64,000 nt of DNA from Mixta calida (GCF_002953215.1 NZ_CP026378.1:2152540-2216539); one strand, 5' to 3'. Positions 8,855 to 18,618 are shown, counted from the stretch's first letter. Numbers and translations are program-made. Notes: a model not told the origin generated them from the sequence alone.

Positions 8855-10309
8855 ATGCCAGAGAACGCACATCAGCCGGTCGCGCACCGCCATTTGATCT
8901 TAATCGCCTGTATGCTGGCGATGTTTATGGCAGCGATCGAAGTTACCATCGTCGCCACCGCCATGCCGACCATCATCGCCCAGCTCGGCGGTTTTTCGCA
9001 GTTTGGCTGGGTCTTTTCCATCTATCTGCTGACCCAGGCGGTCAGCGTGCCGATCTACGGCAGGCTGGCCGATCTCTGGGGGCGCAAACGGATGTTTTTT
9101 ATCGGCGCCACGCTGTTTTTACTCGGTTCGGTGCTGTGCGGCTTCGCTAACAGCATGGGCTGGCTGATCCTGTTCCGCGCCTTTCAGGGGCTGGGCGCCG
9201 GAGCGATTATGCCGCTGACCTCCACCATCGTCGCCGATATCTATTCGCCGCGTGAAAGGGCGGGCATTCAGGGCTGGCTTTCCAGCGTCTGGGGCGTGGC
9301 GGCGATTATCGGCCCGCTCACCGGCGCATGGATCGTGCAGCACTTCAGCTGGGCATTGGTGTTCTGGGTCAACGTGCCGCTGGGGATCGTCTCGATGCTG
9401 ATGCTGGCACGCTGGCTTCCGGCGCATCCGACGGAAGGCTCACAGCGGCTTAACGTTTCCGGCAGCGCCTGGCTGATGCTGAGCGTCAGCGCGCTGTTAG
9501 TGGCGCTGTTGCAGGCAGAGGCGCTCGGCTACTGGCTGCTGCTGTTTTTAGCGGTGGCGCTGCTGGCCGGTTTTCTTCTGCTGCGCCATGAAAAGGCGGC
9601 GGAGGCGCCGCTGTTTCCGCTGGCCATCTGGCGCAGCCGGGTGATCCTCGCGGGCAACGCGGGCAATTTGATTATCGGCGCGGCGATGATGGGCATCAGC
9701 GCCTTTCTGCCGACCTGGATTCAGGGCGTCAACGGCGGTTCGCCGTTGCAGGCGGGCAGCGCGCTGGCGATGATGTCGATCGGCTGGCCGCTGGCCAGTA
9801 CCCTGAGCGGCAGGCTGATGTTGCGCACCACCTACCGCTTTACCGCCCAGCTGGGCGCCTTTTTGCTGATCGCCGGCACCGCGCTGCTGCTGACGCTGCA
9901 TGCCGACAGCAGCCTGATCCTGGCGGGCTTCGCCGCGTTCGTCATCGGCACCGGCATGGGCATGACCAGCACCACCTTTCTGGTCTCGGTGCAGAACAGC
10001 GCCGACTTCGCCATTCGCGGTATCTGCACCGCCTCGATCATGTTCAGCCGCATGCTGGGATCGGCTATCGGCACAGCGGTAATGGGGGCGGTACTGAATT
10101 ACAACCTGATGCTGCGGCTGCCGGAGGCGCACGATCCGGTACAGCAGATCATGTCGCCCGACCGACGTCAGGCGCTGGACAGCAGCACGCTGCAACAGAT
10201 GATCGCGCAGATTGCGGCGTCGCTGCACTGGGTGTTTATCGTTTCGCTGTTGATTGCGACAGGCGCGCTGTTTATCGCCTGGTCGATGCCACGGCGGCGG
10301 CCGGAATAG
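8855..10309 (+). CDS. DHA2-family (14-helix) MFS multidrug efflux transporter
   Basis: 484-residue drug:proton antiporter. The DHA2 hallmarks are LDxT-like AIEVTIVATAMPTI in helix 1, GRLADLWGRKRMF in loop 2-3 and GPLTGAWI in helix 5. I chose the ATG at 8855 behind CAGGAAGGGG; the longer frame from 8735 begins in non-coding-like sequence. No membrane-fusion partner (EmrA type) is adjacent, so it either works alone at the inner membrane or pairs with a distant partner. The substrate cannot be told from sequence. Confidence 0.85.
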   Translation: MPENAHQPVAHRHLILIACMLAMFMAAIEVTIVATAMPTIIAQLGGFSQFGWVFSIYLLTQAVSVPIYGRLADLWGRKRMFFIGATLFLLGSVLCGFANSMGWLILFRAFQGLGAGAIMPLTSTIVADIYSPRERAGIQGWLSSVWGVAAIIGPLTGAWIVQHFSWALVFWVNVPLGIVSMLMLARWLPAHPTEGSQRLNVSGSAWLMLSVSALLVALLQAEALGYWLLLFLAVALLAGFLLLRHEKAAEAPLFPLAIWRSRVILAGNAGNLIIGAAMMGISAFLPTWIQGVNGGSPLQAGSALAMMSIGWPLASTLSGRLMLRTTYRFTAQLGAFLLIAGTALLLTLHADSSLILAGFAAFVIGTGMGMTSTTFLVSVQNSADFAIRGICTASIMFSRMLGSAIGTAVMGAVLNYNLMLRLPEAHDPVQQIMSPDRRQALDSSTLQQMIAQIAASLHWVFIVSLLIATGALFIAWSMPRRRPE

Positions 10310-10310
10310 C

Positions 10311-10345
10311 GGGAGAAAAAAGAAGGCACCGCAGGAGGCGGTGCC
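10311..10345 (-). terminator. Intrinsic terminator of ynfD
   Basis: On the minus strand GGCACCGC-CTCCT-GCGGTGCC is followed by TTCTTTTTTC, just past the ynfD stop. Confidence 0.8.
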
Positions 10346-10356
10346 GGAGATAATCG

Positions 10357-10653
10357 TTACTGCGCGGGCGCGTCCTGAGTCGTTCCCGCATTGGCCGGCA
10401 CGTTAGCGTCGCCGTCAGCGCCGGTGCGCTTGTAGACGATTTTCTGCGTGTCGTTTTCACAGTGTCCGACAACCTGACCGCCAGCGGCATCCGCCTGATC
10501 GTTGGGCACGATATCCAGCGTGAAGCCCGATTCCGGCACGCCGTTATTGATGATTTTCTGGCTGATATCCGCCTTCACCGACTCGCACGACGCCTGAACA
10601 GCCAGCGGAGCGGCAACCAGCAGGGCGCTTAACATCCACTTCTTCGCTCTCAT
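10357..10653 (-). CDS. ynfD: DUF1161 periplasmic protein YnfD
   Basis: 98-residue exported protein of unknown function. A signal peptide (MRAKKWMLSALLVAAPLAVQA) precedes SCESVKADISQKIINNGVPE, the DUF1161 core, which also carries VVGHCENDTQKIVYKR; two cysteines may pair. It matches E. coli YnfD. The ATG at 10653 follows AGGATGATGT; a start six codons earlier is possible. It sits beside ynfB and ynfA as in E. coli. Confidence 0.88.
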   Translation of the reverse strand: MRAKKWMLSALLVAAPLAVQASCESVKADISQKIINNGVPESGFTLDIVPNDQADAAGGQVVGHCENDTQKIVYKRTGADGDANVPANAGTTQDAPAQ

Positions 10654-10705
10654 CACATCATCCTTTTGCAATAAAACCAGCGGTAACTATAGCAGCTCTG
10701 CGGGA

Positions 10706-11050
10706 TCAGGGCGTGACCGGACGTCCGGTGCGGCGATCGAGGCAGCGCAGGGTGTTGGCTTCCCAGTAGGCGTTGACATTGTAGCTCTGTTCGCAGGCGT
10801 CACGCGTATCAAAGGCGCGATCGGTCTTGTCGAACTCTTTCTCCACGCGGCTGTTCACTTTTTTGCGCAGCATGCGGGTATCGTCCCACTGTTCTTTATT
10901 CTGACGCGCCTCTTCATTGCTGAGCGCGTTACTGCCATTTTCAATAATCACGCGATCGGTGCGCGCCTGAGCCTGGGTGGAAAGCGTCAGCGCGCCGAGC
11001 AGGGTAAAGGGCAACAGCGCAACGGCCAGACGTTGAGTTAACGTTTTCAT
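10706..11050 (-). CDS. ynfB: DUF1283 periplasmic protein YnfB
   Basis: 114-residue exported protein of unknown function. A signal peptide ends near AQA-RTD. The core [32 protein letters not shown] and [15 protein letters not shown] matches E. coli YnfB (DUF1283) nearly throughout. The ATG at 11050 follows GGAAGAAAAG. E. coli has ynfC between ynfB and ynfD; here it is missing. Confidence 0.9.
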   Translation of the reverse strand: MKTLTQRLAVALLPFTLLGALTLSTQAQARTDRVIIENGSNALSNEEARQNKEQWDDTRMLRKKVNSRVEKEFDKTDRAFDTRDACEQSYNVNAYWEANTLRCLDRRTGRPVTP

Positions 11051-11169
11051 CTTTTCTTCCTTATCTTTCACGGCGACCCGCCATGAGGTGACATCGCTTT
11101 TAGTATATCATCGCCGTTTATTTACTCACCAGCGGGCTGAGCGCTTCGTTTAGCTTTTGGAAACTTTTG

Positions 11170-11496
11170 ATGTTGAAAACTTCGTTGCTTTTTTTTATTA
11201 CCGCGCTGGCGGAAATTATCGGCTGCTTTCTGCCGTTTCTCTGGCTGAAAAAAGGGGCGTCGCTGCTGCTGCTGTTGCCCGCCGCGCTGAGTCTGGCGCT
11301 GTTCGTCTGGCTGCTGACGCTGCATCCGGCCGCCAGCGGGCGCGTCTATGCCGCCTATGGCGGCGTCTATGTCATGACGGCGCTGCTGTGGCTGCGTTGG
11401 GTAGACGGCGTGCGCTTAAGCGCTTACGACTGGCTGGGCGCGGCGGTGGCGTTCTGCGGCATGCTGATTATCGTGGCGGGCTGGGGCAAGGCGTAG
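11170..11496 (+). CDS. ynfA: UPF0060 inner-membrane protein YnfA
   Basis: 108-residue protein with four hydrophobic helices, a small membrane protein of the UPF0060 family that resembles SMR transporters in size. The conserved block [18 protein letters not shown] and the tail [11 protein letters not shown] are present. The length equals E. coli YnfA when the ATG at 11170 is used; a TTG one codon upstream is in frame. It is divergent from ynfB. Confidence 0.92.
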   Translation: MLKTSLLFFITALAEIIGCFLPFLWLKKGASLLLLLPAALSLALFVWLLTLHPAASGRVYAAYGGVYVMTALLWLRWVDGVRLSAYDWLGAAVAFCGMLIIVAGWGKA

Positions 11497-11538
11497 GCGG
11501 GCGAGATAAAACAAGGGGGAGCCAGGCTCCCCATGGGA

Positions 11539-12288
11539 TCAGGATTTCTTCGCGACGGTCAGACCTGCGGTGGTCTGGCTGACCGGCATCATCTCCAGCG
11601 TATTGATATTGACATGCGCAGGCAGCGTCGCCACCCAGAACACCGCCTCGGTGACATCTTCCGGCGTCAGCGCGGTAGTGCCCGCGTAGACGTTTTCCGC
11701 GCGGCTATCGTCGCCTTTAAAGCGCACATTGGAAAATTCGGTGCCTCCGACCAGACCCGGCTCGATATCGGTCACGCGCAGCGCGGTGCCGTGCAGATCG
11801 GTGCGCAGATTAAGGCTGAACTGACGCACAAAGGCCTTGGTGGCGCCGTAGACGTTGCCGCCAAGATAAGGCCAGTTGCCGGCAACGGAGCCGATATTGA
11901 TAATGTGGCCGATATTGCGCTCCACCATCGACGGCAGCAGGGCGCGGGTCATATAGACCAGCCCTTTATTATTGGTATCGATCATGGTTTCCCAGTCTTC
12001 GATGCTGGCCTTGTGCGCTGGCTCCACGCCCAGCGCCAGCCCGGCGTTGTTCACCAGAATATCGATTTGGCGCCATTCCGCAGGCAGCGTCGCCACGGCG
12101 GTTTCAATGGCGGCGCGATCGCGCACGTCAAATTGCAGGGTATAGAGATTGTCGCCCAGCTCCGCCTTCAGGGCATCCAGACGGTCCTGACGGCGTCCGG
12201 TCGCGATAACTTTATGGCCCGCAGCGATAAAACGACGGGCAATGCTCTGACCAAAGCCAGCGGTAGCGCCGGTAACAAAAATTATCAT
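11539..12288 (-). CDS. ydfG: NADP-dependent 3-hydroxy acid dehydrogenase YdfG
   Basis: 249-residue classical short-chain dehydrogenase. E. coli YdfG oxidises L-allo-threonine and serine and reduces malonic semialdehyde. The cofactor motif TGATAGFG is at residues 6-13, NNAG follows in the middle, and the catalytic set is the Ser in INIGSVAG with YGATK. The ATG at 12288 gives the E. coli length; the frame stays open upstream without homology. In E. coli ydfG lies next to dcp. Here the guaD-xdhABC block has come between them. Confidence 0.93.
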   Translation of the reverse strand: MIIFVTGATAGFGQSIARRFIAAGHKVIATGRRQDRLDALKAELGDNLYTLQFDVRDRAAIETAVATLPAEWRQIDILVNNAGLALGVEPAHKASIEDWETMIDTNNKGLVYMTRALLPSMVERNIGHIINIGSVAGNWPYLGGNVYGATKAFVRQFSLNLRTDLHGTALRVTDIEPGLVGGTEFSNVRFKGDDSRAENVYAGTTALTPEDVTEAVFWVATLPAHVNINTLEMMPVSQTTAGLTVAKKS

Positions 12289-12586
12289 CTCACTGTTCCT
12301 CAACAGATTTTCCAGGTTAAACACCATAGCACTTCGTTTTGCCGCTGCACAGGACCCATTAAACCGTATCCGGCACGACGCATTTTGGTGCTTTGCACCG
12401 CGCGCTTGCCCATTCAGCGTGCAGGCGGGGGCGGAGCAGGCGCAATTTTTTCGCGCCTGAGATCGCCGCACATAAAATCGCATCGCCCCCTTTCAGGCAA
12501 GCGTTTGCGCAATCGATTAGTTGACTAAAATAGCGCAATATTTAATTTAATTTATTGATTTGAAATAGTTTTATCTTTTTTTGCAG

Positions 12587-12603
12587 CTGGCATAACTCTT
12601 GCA
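12587..12603 (+). promoter_or_regulatory. Sigma-54 promoter of guaD-xdhABC
   Basis: CTGGCATAACTCTTGCA fits the -24/-12 consensus TGGCACG-N4-TTGCW with the exact spacing (GG at 12589-12590, GC at 12601-12602). Only two positions of the -24 element differ. It lies 65 bp before the guaD start, on the right strand. This implies an NtrC-type activator and expression under nitrogen limitation. Confidence 0.7.
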
Positions 12604-12667
12604 ATTTGCTATTCAGCAGCCCTGCTGCAATAACAAAAGAAACCTGCCTGATTGCAAAGGAAGCCCT

Positions 12668-13996
12668 ATGTCAGTCTCTGAACACTATGCTATCTGCAGC
12701 AGCTTTTTCGATATTGGCGCCACGGCCAGCGATCCAGCAGCGATCGAAGCGCAGGCGCGCTACCTTGAAGAGGGCCTGCTGGAAGTTAAGCAGGGCAAAA
12801 TCGTCAGCCTGCGCCCCTGGCTACAGGCGGAAGCCGCGTTGCCCGACTGCCCGATTATCGATCGGCGCGGCATGCTGATCGTGCCGGGCTTTATCGACTG
12901 CCACATCCATTATCCGCAAACTGAGATGGTGGGCGCGTTCGGCGAACAGCTGCTGAACTGGCTGGAGAACTACACCTTCCCGGCGGAAAGCCACTATCAC
13001 TCGCCGCAGCACGCGGCCGCGATGTCGGAATTCTTTCTGCAACAGCTGCTGAGCAACGGTACAACCAGCGCGTTGGTCTTCGGCACCGTGCATCCTGAAT
13101 CGGTCGAGGCGCTGTTCCAGGCCGCCGAACGTCGCGCGATGCGCCTTATCGCCGGCAAGGTGATGATGGATCGCAACGCGCCCGAAAACCTGCTGGAAAC
13201 GCCAGAAGAGAGCTACCAGCAGACGCGCGCGCTAATTCAGCGCTGGCACAAGCGTGGGCGGCTGGGCTATGCGTTGACGCCGCGCTTTGCGCCCACGTCG
13301 ACGCCCGCGCTGTTGGAAAAGGTGTCACAGCTGCATCAGGAATTTCCCGATACCTGGATTCATACCCATCTGGCGGAAAACCAGCAGGAGGTGGAGTGGG
13401 TAAAACGGTTGTTCCCGGCGCAGCGCGGCTACCTGGATGTGTATCACCACTATTGTCTGACCGGCGCGCGCAGCGTCTTCGCCCACTGCCTGCATCTGGA
13501 AGAAGACGAGTGGCGCTGCCTGCATCAGACCGACTCCGCCATCGCCTTTTGTCCGACCTCCAATCTGTTTCTCGGCAGCGGCCTGTTTAATCTGCAACGG
13601 AGCTGGCAGCAGCAGGTAAAACTGGGGATCGGCACCGATATCGGCGCGGGCACCACCTTCAATATGCTGCAAACCCTGGGCGAGGCCTACAAGGTCGGGC
13701 AGTTGCAGAACTACAAGCTGCACGCCTGCGAAGCTTTCTATCACGCCACGCTCGGCGGCGCGCGGGCGCTGAGTCTCGATCATCTGATCGGCAACTTTAC
13801 GCCCGGCAAAGAGGCGGATTTCGTGATGCTGCAACCGACCGCGACGCCGCTTCAGGCGCTGCGCTGGGGCAACAGCCGCGATATCTGGGAAAAACTGTTT
13901 GTGCTGATGACGCTGGGCGACGATCGCACTATCGCCGAAACCTGGGTAAACGGCCAGCGCGCCTGGCAACGAGATGGCGGGGAGGAGAACCTGTGA
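12668..13996 (+). CDS. guaD: Guanine deaminase
   Basis: 442-residue amidohydrolase converting guanine to xanthine and ammonia. Zinc ligands are visible: CHIHYPQ (HxH), THLAENQ and FAHCLHL, plus GIGTDIGAG with the catalytic aspartate. The start MSVSEHY at 12668 follows AAAGGAAGCCCT; the frame opens upstream at 12599 inside the promoter and should not be used. Its stop overlaps the GTG of xdhA (GTGA), so this heads a tight operon feeding xanthine to the dehydrogenase. Confidence 0.93.
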   Translation: MSVSEHYAICSSFFDIGATASDPAAIEAQARYLEEGLLEVKQGKIVSLRPWLQAEAALPDCPIIDRRGMLIVPGFIDCHIHYPQTEMVGAFGEQLLNWLENYTFPAESHYHSPQHAAAMSEFFLQQLLSNGTTSALVFGTVHPESVEALFQAAERRAMRLIAGKVMMDRNAPENLLETPEESYQQTRALIQRWHKRGRLGYALTPRFAPTSTPALLEKVSQLHQEFPDTWIHTHLAENQQEVEWVKRLFPAQRGYLDVYHHYCLTGARSVFAHCLHLEEDEWRCLHQTDSAIAFCPTSNLFLGSGLFNLQRSWQQQVKLGIGTDIGAGTTFNMLQTLGEAYKVGQLQNYKLHACEAFYHATLGGARALSLDHLIGNFTPGKEADFVMLQPTATPLQALRWGNSRDIWEKLFVLMTLGDDRTIAETWVNGQRAWQRDGGEENL

Positions 13997-15435
13997 TTCA
14001 GTTTTTGTTAAATCAGACGCTGGTGCGCGAACAGCAGATCGACGCCAACACCACGGTGCTGAACTGGCTACGCCAGCATAAAGGGCGCTGCGGCACGAAA
14101 GAGGGCTGCGCCTCCGGCGATTGCGGCGCCTGTACCGTGGCGCTTGGCCGCGTCGTCGGCGGGAAAATGGTTTATGAAACGGTCAACAGCTGCCTGCTGC
14201 CGATCGGCGCGCTGGACGGCAAGCAGCTGATCACCGTAGAAGATCTGCATCAGGGGGACCGGCTGCACGGCGTACAGCAGGCGATGGTAGAGAGCCACGC
14301 TTCACAGTGCGGCTTTTGCACCCCCGGTTTCGTTATGTCGCTGTTCGCGCTGCAAAAGCAGGGCGAGGGCTGGGATCGCGAACGGGCCGAAAGCGCGCTG
14401 GCGGGCAATTTGTGCCGCTGTACCGGCTATCGCCCCATCGTCCAGGCGGCGCGGATCGCCTGCGAGCGGCCAGAAAACGACAGTTTCAGCCAGCATGAAG
14501 CAGAGACCGTGGCTCGGTTAACGGCGCTGCGTCAGTCAACTATGAGTGACGTTGTCACGGAAAACAGTCGCTGCGTGCTGCCGCAGAACTGCGCGCAGCT
14601 GGCGGAGCTATGTCTGGCACACCCGGAAGCGGTGCTGCTGGCAGGCGGCACCGACCTGACGCTGCGCATTACCCAGCAGTACCAGCGCCTGCCGCTCATG
14701 ATTGCGCTGGAGGCGGTAGAGGAGCTGCGCGCCTGGGAGGAAACTGACGAGGCGATAATTATCGGCGCCGCCGTGCCGCTGAGCGAATGCCAGCGCCGCC
14801 TGCAACAGAGCGTGCCCGCCTTTAGCGAGATGCTGCATCGCTTCGCCTCATTGCAGATTCGCAATCGCGGCACGCTGGGCGGCAATATCGCTAATGCCTC
14901 GCCGATTGGCGACGCTTCGCCAATGCTGCTGGCGCTGGACGCTGAGCTGATGCTGCAACGCGGCGATGCGCTGCGTCGGTTGCCGCTGAACGCCTTTTTT
15001 CTCGGCTATCGCCGCACCGCGCTACAGCCGGGGGAGTTTATCCGGGCGATAATCATTCCAAAAGTGACCCTGTCACCTGATATTCGCGCCTGGAAGGTTT
15101 CAAAGCGCAGCGAAGATGACATTTCAGCGGTGTTCGCTGCTTTTAACCTGCAACGCAGCGGCGATCGGGTTATTCAGGCGCGCGTCGCCTTCGGCGGCAT
15201 GGCGGAAACGCCACGACGCGCCGCCGCCTGCGAAGCGGCTCTGACCGGCGCAGAGTGGAGCGCCGCCACGCTGGCGCGCGCCTGCCGGGCGCTGGAGCAG
15301 GATTTTCAGCCGTTGAGCGACGCGCGCGCCAGCGCAGCCTGGCGTATGCAGCTGGCGAAAAACCTGCTGCGCCGCTATTTCCATCAGCTAAACGGCGAAC
15401 TGGCCGTCACCGAGGTATCGCGCTATGTCTCATAA
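13993..15435 (+). CDS. xdhA: Xanthine dehydrogenase small subunit (FeS and FAD)
   Basis: 480-residue subunit that passes electrons from the molybdenum site through two [2Fe-2S] clusters to FAD. The plant-type cluster motif C39-x4-C44-x2-C47 (CASGDCGAC) is followed by CGFCTPGF and LCRCTGYRP for the second cluster. The FAD domain from about residue 190 has LAGGTDLTL and NRGTLGGNIANASP. It starts with GTG overlapping the guaD stop. The name follows the bacterial two-subunit type; E. coli uses the letters differently. Confidence 0.92.
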   Translation: MIQFLLNQTLVREQQIDANTTVLNWLRQHKGRCGTKEGCASGDCGACTVALGRVVGGKMVYETVNSCLLPIGALDGKQLITVEDLHQGDRLHGVQQAMVESHASQCGFCTPGFVMSLFALQKQGEGWDRERAESALAGNLCRCTGYRPIVQAARIACERPENDSFSQHEAETVARLTALRQSTMSDVVTENSRCVLPQNCAQLAELCLAHPEAVLLAGGTDLTLRITQQYQRLPLMIALEAVEELRAWEETDEAIIIGAAVPLSECQRRLQQSVPAFSEMLHRFASLQIRNRGTLGGNIANASPIGDASPMLLALDAELMLQRGDALRRLPLNAFFLGYRRTALQPGEFIRAIIIPKVTLSPDIRAWKVSKRSEDDISAVFAAFNLQRSGDRVIQARVAFGGMAETPRRAAACEAALTGAEWSAATLARACRALEQDFQPLSDARASAAWRMQLAKNLLRRYFHQLNGELAVTEVSRYVS

Positions 15436-17791
15436 TCGTCCCGCGCTGGAGCAAAATATGCTGGAAGCGCAGTATCTGGCGGATTTGCAGCACGGCGTGG
15501 GTAAAAACCAACGTCATGAAAGCGCGGAAAAGCACGTCACCGGCGAGGCGCAATATATTGATGACAGGTTAGCGTTTCCCGGCCTGCTGCATCTCTGTCC
15601 GCGCCTGAGCGACCACGCCCACGCACGTATTCTGGCGGTTGACGTCGCGCCCTGTTACGCCGTTCCCGGCGTGATTGAGGTGCTGACCTGGCGCGACGTG
15701 CCGGGCGAGCTGGATATCGGGCCGCTGGAGCCGGGCGATCCGCTGCTGGCGCGCGACACGGTGCAGTACGCCGGACAGATCGTTCTGGTGGTCGCGGCGG
15801 AAAGCGAGGAGGCGGCACGCGCAGGCGCCCAGGCCGCACGCATCGATTATACGCCGCTGCCGGCGGTTTTAACGGTGGAGGAGGCGCTGGCGCAGCGTCA
15901 TTTTGTCCAGGAGCCGCATATCCACCAGCGCGGCGACGTCGAGGCGGCACTGGCGAGTGCGCCGCACCGTATTCAGGGACAGTTTCATATCGGCGGGCAG
16001 GAGCACTTTTATCTGGAAACCCAGATCGCGCTGGTCGCGCCCGGCGAGGATCGCACCTTTCAGGTCTGGTCCTCCACGCAAAACCCGACGGAAGTGCAGA
16101 AGCTGGTCGCCTCGGTGTTGGGCACCGGCATGCATAACGTGACGATCGATATGCGCCGCATGGGTGGCGGCTTCGGCGGCAAAGAGACCCAGGCGGCGGG
16201 CGTCGCCTGCCTGTGCGCGCTGGCAGCGCACAAAACCGGTCGTCCGGCCAAAATGCGCCTGGCGCGCCGCGACGATATGCGCATCACCGGCAAACGCCAT
16301 CCTTTCTTTGTGCGTTACGACGTCGGCTTTGACGACGAAGGGCGCTTCTGCGGCGTCAATATTGAGCTGGCGGGCAACTGCGGCTGCTCACTCGATCTTT
16401 CGGGATCGATCGTCGATCGCGCAATGTTTCACGCCGACAACGCCTACTACCTTGGTGACGCGCGCGTCACCGGCTATCGCTGCCGCACCAACCTGGCCTC
16501 CAACACCGCCTATCGCGGCTTCGGCGGGCCGCAGGGTATGGTGGCGATCGAGCAGATCATCGACGCGGTCGCGCGCCATCGCGGACTGGACCCGCTAACG
16601 GTGCGCAAACGCAACTACTATGGCTGCGAGACGCGCAACGTCACCCATTATCATCAGCGGGTTGAGGATAATCTGCTGGATGAGATCACCGCTCAGCTGG
16701 AGCAAAGCGCCGACTATCAGGCACGGCGCGCGGCAGTGCGGGAGTTCAACGCCGCCAGCCCGATTCTGAAGCGCGGTCTGGCGCTGACGCCGGTGAAGTT
16801 CGGCATCTCTTTTACCTCCAGCTTTCTCAATCAGGCAGGCGCGCTGATTTTGATCTACACCGACGGCACGGTGCAGCTTAACCACGGCGGCACAGAAATG
16901 GGCCAGGGGCTGCATACCAAGGTGGCGCAAATCGTGGCGGAGGTGCTGCAAATCGATATGGCCGCCATTCGCATTACCGCTACAGATACCGGCAAAGTGC
17001 CCAACACCTCGCCGACCGCTGCCTCCAGCGGCACCGATCTCAACGGCAAAGCGGCGCAGCAGGCAGCGGAAATCCTGCGTCAGCGCCTGACGGAGATGCT
17101 TTGCCGCCTGCATCAGTGTTCGCCGCAGGAGGTGAGCTTCAGCAACGGCGTCGTTCGGGTGGGCCAGCGCCATTTCACCTTCGCCGAGGTGGCGCAGCTG
17201 GCGTGGCTGAATCAGGTGCCGCTCTCCGCCACCGGCTATTACCGCGTGCCGGGCATTCATTACGATCGGCAGGCGGGACGCGGTCAGCCTTTCTACTACT
17301 TCTCCTGGGGCGCCGCCTGTAGCGAGGTGGTGATCGATACGCTCACCGGCGAATACCGGCTGCTGCGCGCCGATATTCTGCATGACGTCGGCGCCTCGCT
17401 GAATCCCGCCATTGATATTGGTCAGGTGGAAGGCGGTTTCGTGCAGGGCATGGGCTGGCTGACCTGCGAGGAGCTGGTCTGGAACGCACAGGGCCAGCTG
17501 ATGACCGACGGCCCTGCCAGCTACAAGATCCCGGCTATCGGCGACGTGCCTGCCGATCTGCGCGTGTCGCTGCTGGAAAATCGCAAAAATCCGCAGCAGA
17601 CGGTTTTCCACTCCAAAGCGGTGGGCGAGCCGCCGTTTATGTTGGGGATTTCCGTCTGGAGCGCATTGCAGGACGCGGTGGCCAGCGTCTCTGACTATCA
17701 GCATCATCCGCATATGGATGCGCCCGCCACGCCGGAACGGGTTTTCTGGGCGGCCGAGCGGCTGAAGGGGAAGCCAGATGCAGCCGTATGA
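15425..17791 (+). CDS. xdhB: Xanthine dehydrogenase large subunit (molybdopterin)
   Basis: 788-residue catalytic subunit oxidising hypoxanthine and xanthine to urate. MGGGFGGKET and YRGFGGPQG bind the molybdopterin, HGGTEMGQGLHTK follows, and VGEPPFMLG holds the catalytic glutamate. It overlaps xdhA by 11 bases and xdhC by 14, pointing to coupled translation. All expected motifs are present, with no sign of decay. Confidence 0.93.
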   Translation: MSHNRPALEQNMLEAQYLADLQHGVGKNQRHESAEKHVTGEAQYIDDRLAFPGLLHLCPRLSDHAHARILAVDVAPCYAVPGVIEVLTWRDVPGELDIGPLEPGDPLLARDTVQYAGQIVLVVAAESEEAARAGAQAARIDYTPLPAVLTVEEALAQRHFVQEPHIHQRGDVEAALASAPHRIQGQFHIGGQEHFYLETQIALVAPGEDRTFQVWSSTQNPTEVQKLVASVLGTGMHNVTIDMRRMGGGFGGKETQAAGVACLCALAAHKTGRPAKMRLARRDDMRITGKRHPFFVRYDVGFDDEGRFCGVNIELAGNCGCSLDLSGSIVDRAMFHADNAYYLGDARVTGYRCRTNLASNTAYRGFGGPQGMVAIEQIIDAVARHRGLDPLTVRKRNYYGCETRNVTHYHQRVEDNLLDEITAQLEQSADYQARRAAVREFNAASPILKRGLALTPVKFGISFTSSFLNQAGALILIYTDGTVQLNHGGTEMGQGLHTKVAQIVAEVLQIDMAAIRITATDTGKVPNTSPTAASSGTDLNGKAAQQAAEILRQRLTEMLCRLHQCSPQEVSFSNGVVRVGQRHFTFAEVAQLAWLNQVPLSATGYYRVPGIHYDRQAGRGQPFYYFSWGAACSEVVIDTLTGEYRLLRADILHDVGASLNPAIDIGQVEGGFVQGMGWLTCEELVWNAQGQLMTDGPASYKIPAIGDVPADLRVSLLENRKNPQQTVFHSKAVGEPPFMLGISVWSALQDAVASVSDYQHHPHMDAPATPERVFWAAERLKGKPDAAV

Positions 17792-18569
17792 ATGGATAGA
17801 GACGCTACATCAGCTGCGGGCGCAGCAGCGCGGCTGCGTGCTGATCACCGTGCTGAACGAACACGGTTCAGTGCCGCGCGATCGCGGCAGTAAAATGATC
17901 GTCACCGCCGACCAGCAGTTTTTCACTATCGGCGGCGGCCACCTGGAGTTTCAGTGCGTCGAGATGGCGCGCGCGATGCTGACGCAGCGTCGCGAGCTGC
18001 CGCACTGCGAGCAGTTCAGCCTTGGCGCGCGGCTGGGGCAGTGCTGCGGCGGCGCGACCACCATTCTGTTTGAGCCGCTGCCGGTAAACCAGCCGCAAAT
18101 CGCGGTTTTCGGCGCGGGTCATGTCGGACAGGCGCTGGTCAGGCTGCTGAATACGTTACCCTGTCACATCAAGTGGATTGATGAACGCGCGGCGTTGCTT
18201 GCCAACGCGCCGGAAGGCGTCACCGTCTGCCACAGCGACGACCCGGCGGCGTATGTCGCCCGGTTGCCCGCCGACAGCTACTTTGTGGTAATGACCCATC
18301 ATCATCCGCTCGATCTGGCGATCTGCGAGGCGATTCTGCGGCGCGACGACTACCGCTACGCCGGGGTGATCGGTTCCCAGACCAAACGCCAACGCTTCGA
18401 ATATCGTCTCAGCGGCAAAGGCTTTAGCCCGCAGCAGCTGGCGCGCCTGCGCTGTCCGATCGGGCTGCCGGAGGTGAAGGGGAAGCTGCCGGCGGAAATC
18501 GCCGTTGCCGTCGCAGCAGAAATTATTGCTGTTTATCAGCGGACGGCGAATGCTGGCATGGGCGGGTAA
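17778..18569 (+). CDS. xdhC: XdhC, molybdenum cofactor sulfurylation/insertion protein
   Basis: 263-residue accessory protein that binds the molybdenum cofactor and delivers it, sulfurated, to xanthine dehydrogenase. It has GSVPRDRGSKM near the N-terminus, QCCGGA in the middle and a Rossmann stretch FGAGHVGQALVRLL after residue 110, then GVIGSQTKRQRF. Last gene of the guaD-xdhABC unit; a short gap of 49 bp separates it from dcp. Confidence 0.92.
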   Translation: MQPYEWIETLHQLRAQQRGCVLITVLNEHGSVPRDRGSKMIVTADQQFFTIGGGHLEFQCVEMARAMLTQRRELPHCEQFSLGARLGQCCGGATTILFEPLPVNQPQIAVFGAGHVGQALVRLLNTLPCHIKWIDERAALLANAPEGVTVCHSDDPAAYVARLPADSYFVVMTHHHPLDLAICEAILRRDDYRYAGVIGSQTKRQRFEYRLSGKGFSPQQLARLRCPIGLPEVKGKLPAEIAVAVAAEIIAVYQRTANAGMGG

Positions 18570-18618
18570 CTGCACCTATGATTCTGACTTTACAGGCAAG
18601 GAACAGGAGAGTAAGGAT

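Noticed and set aside
12387-12399. Classical NtrC binding site
   Set aside because: NtrC sites read GCAC-N5-7-GTGC; here the halves are reversed and three bases apart.
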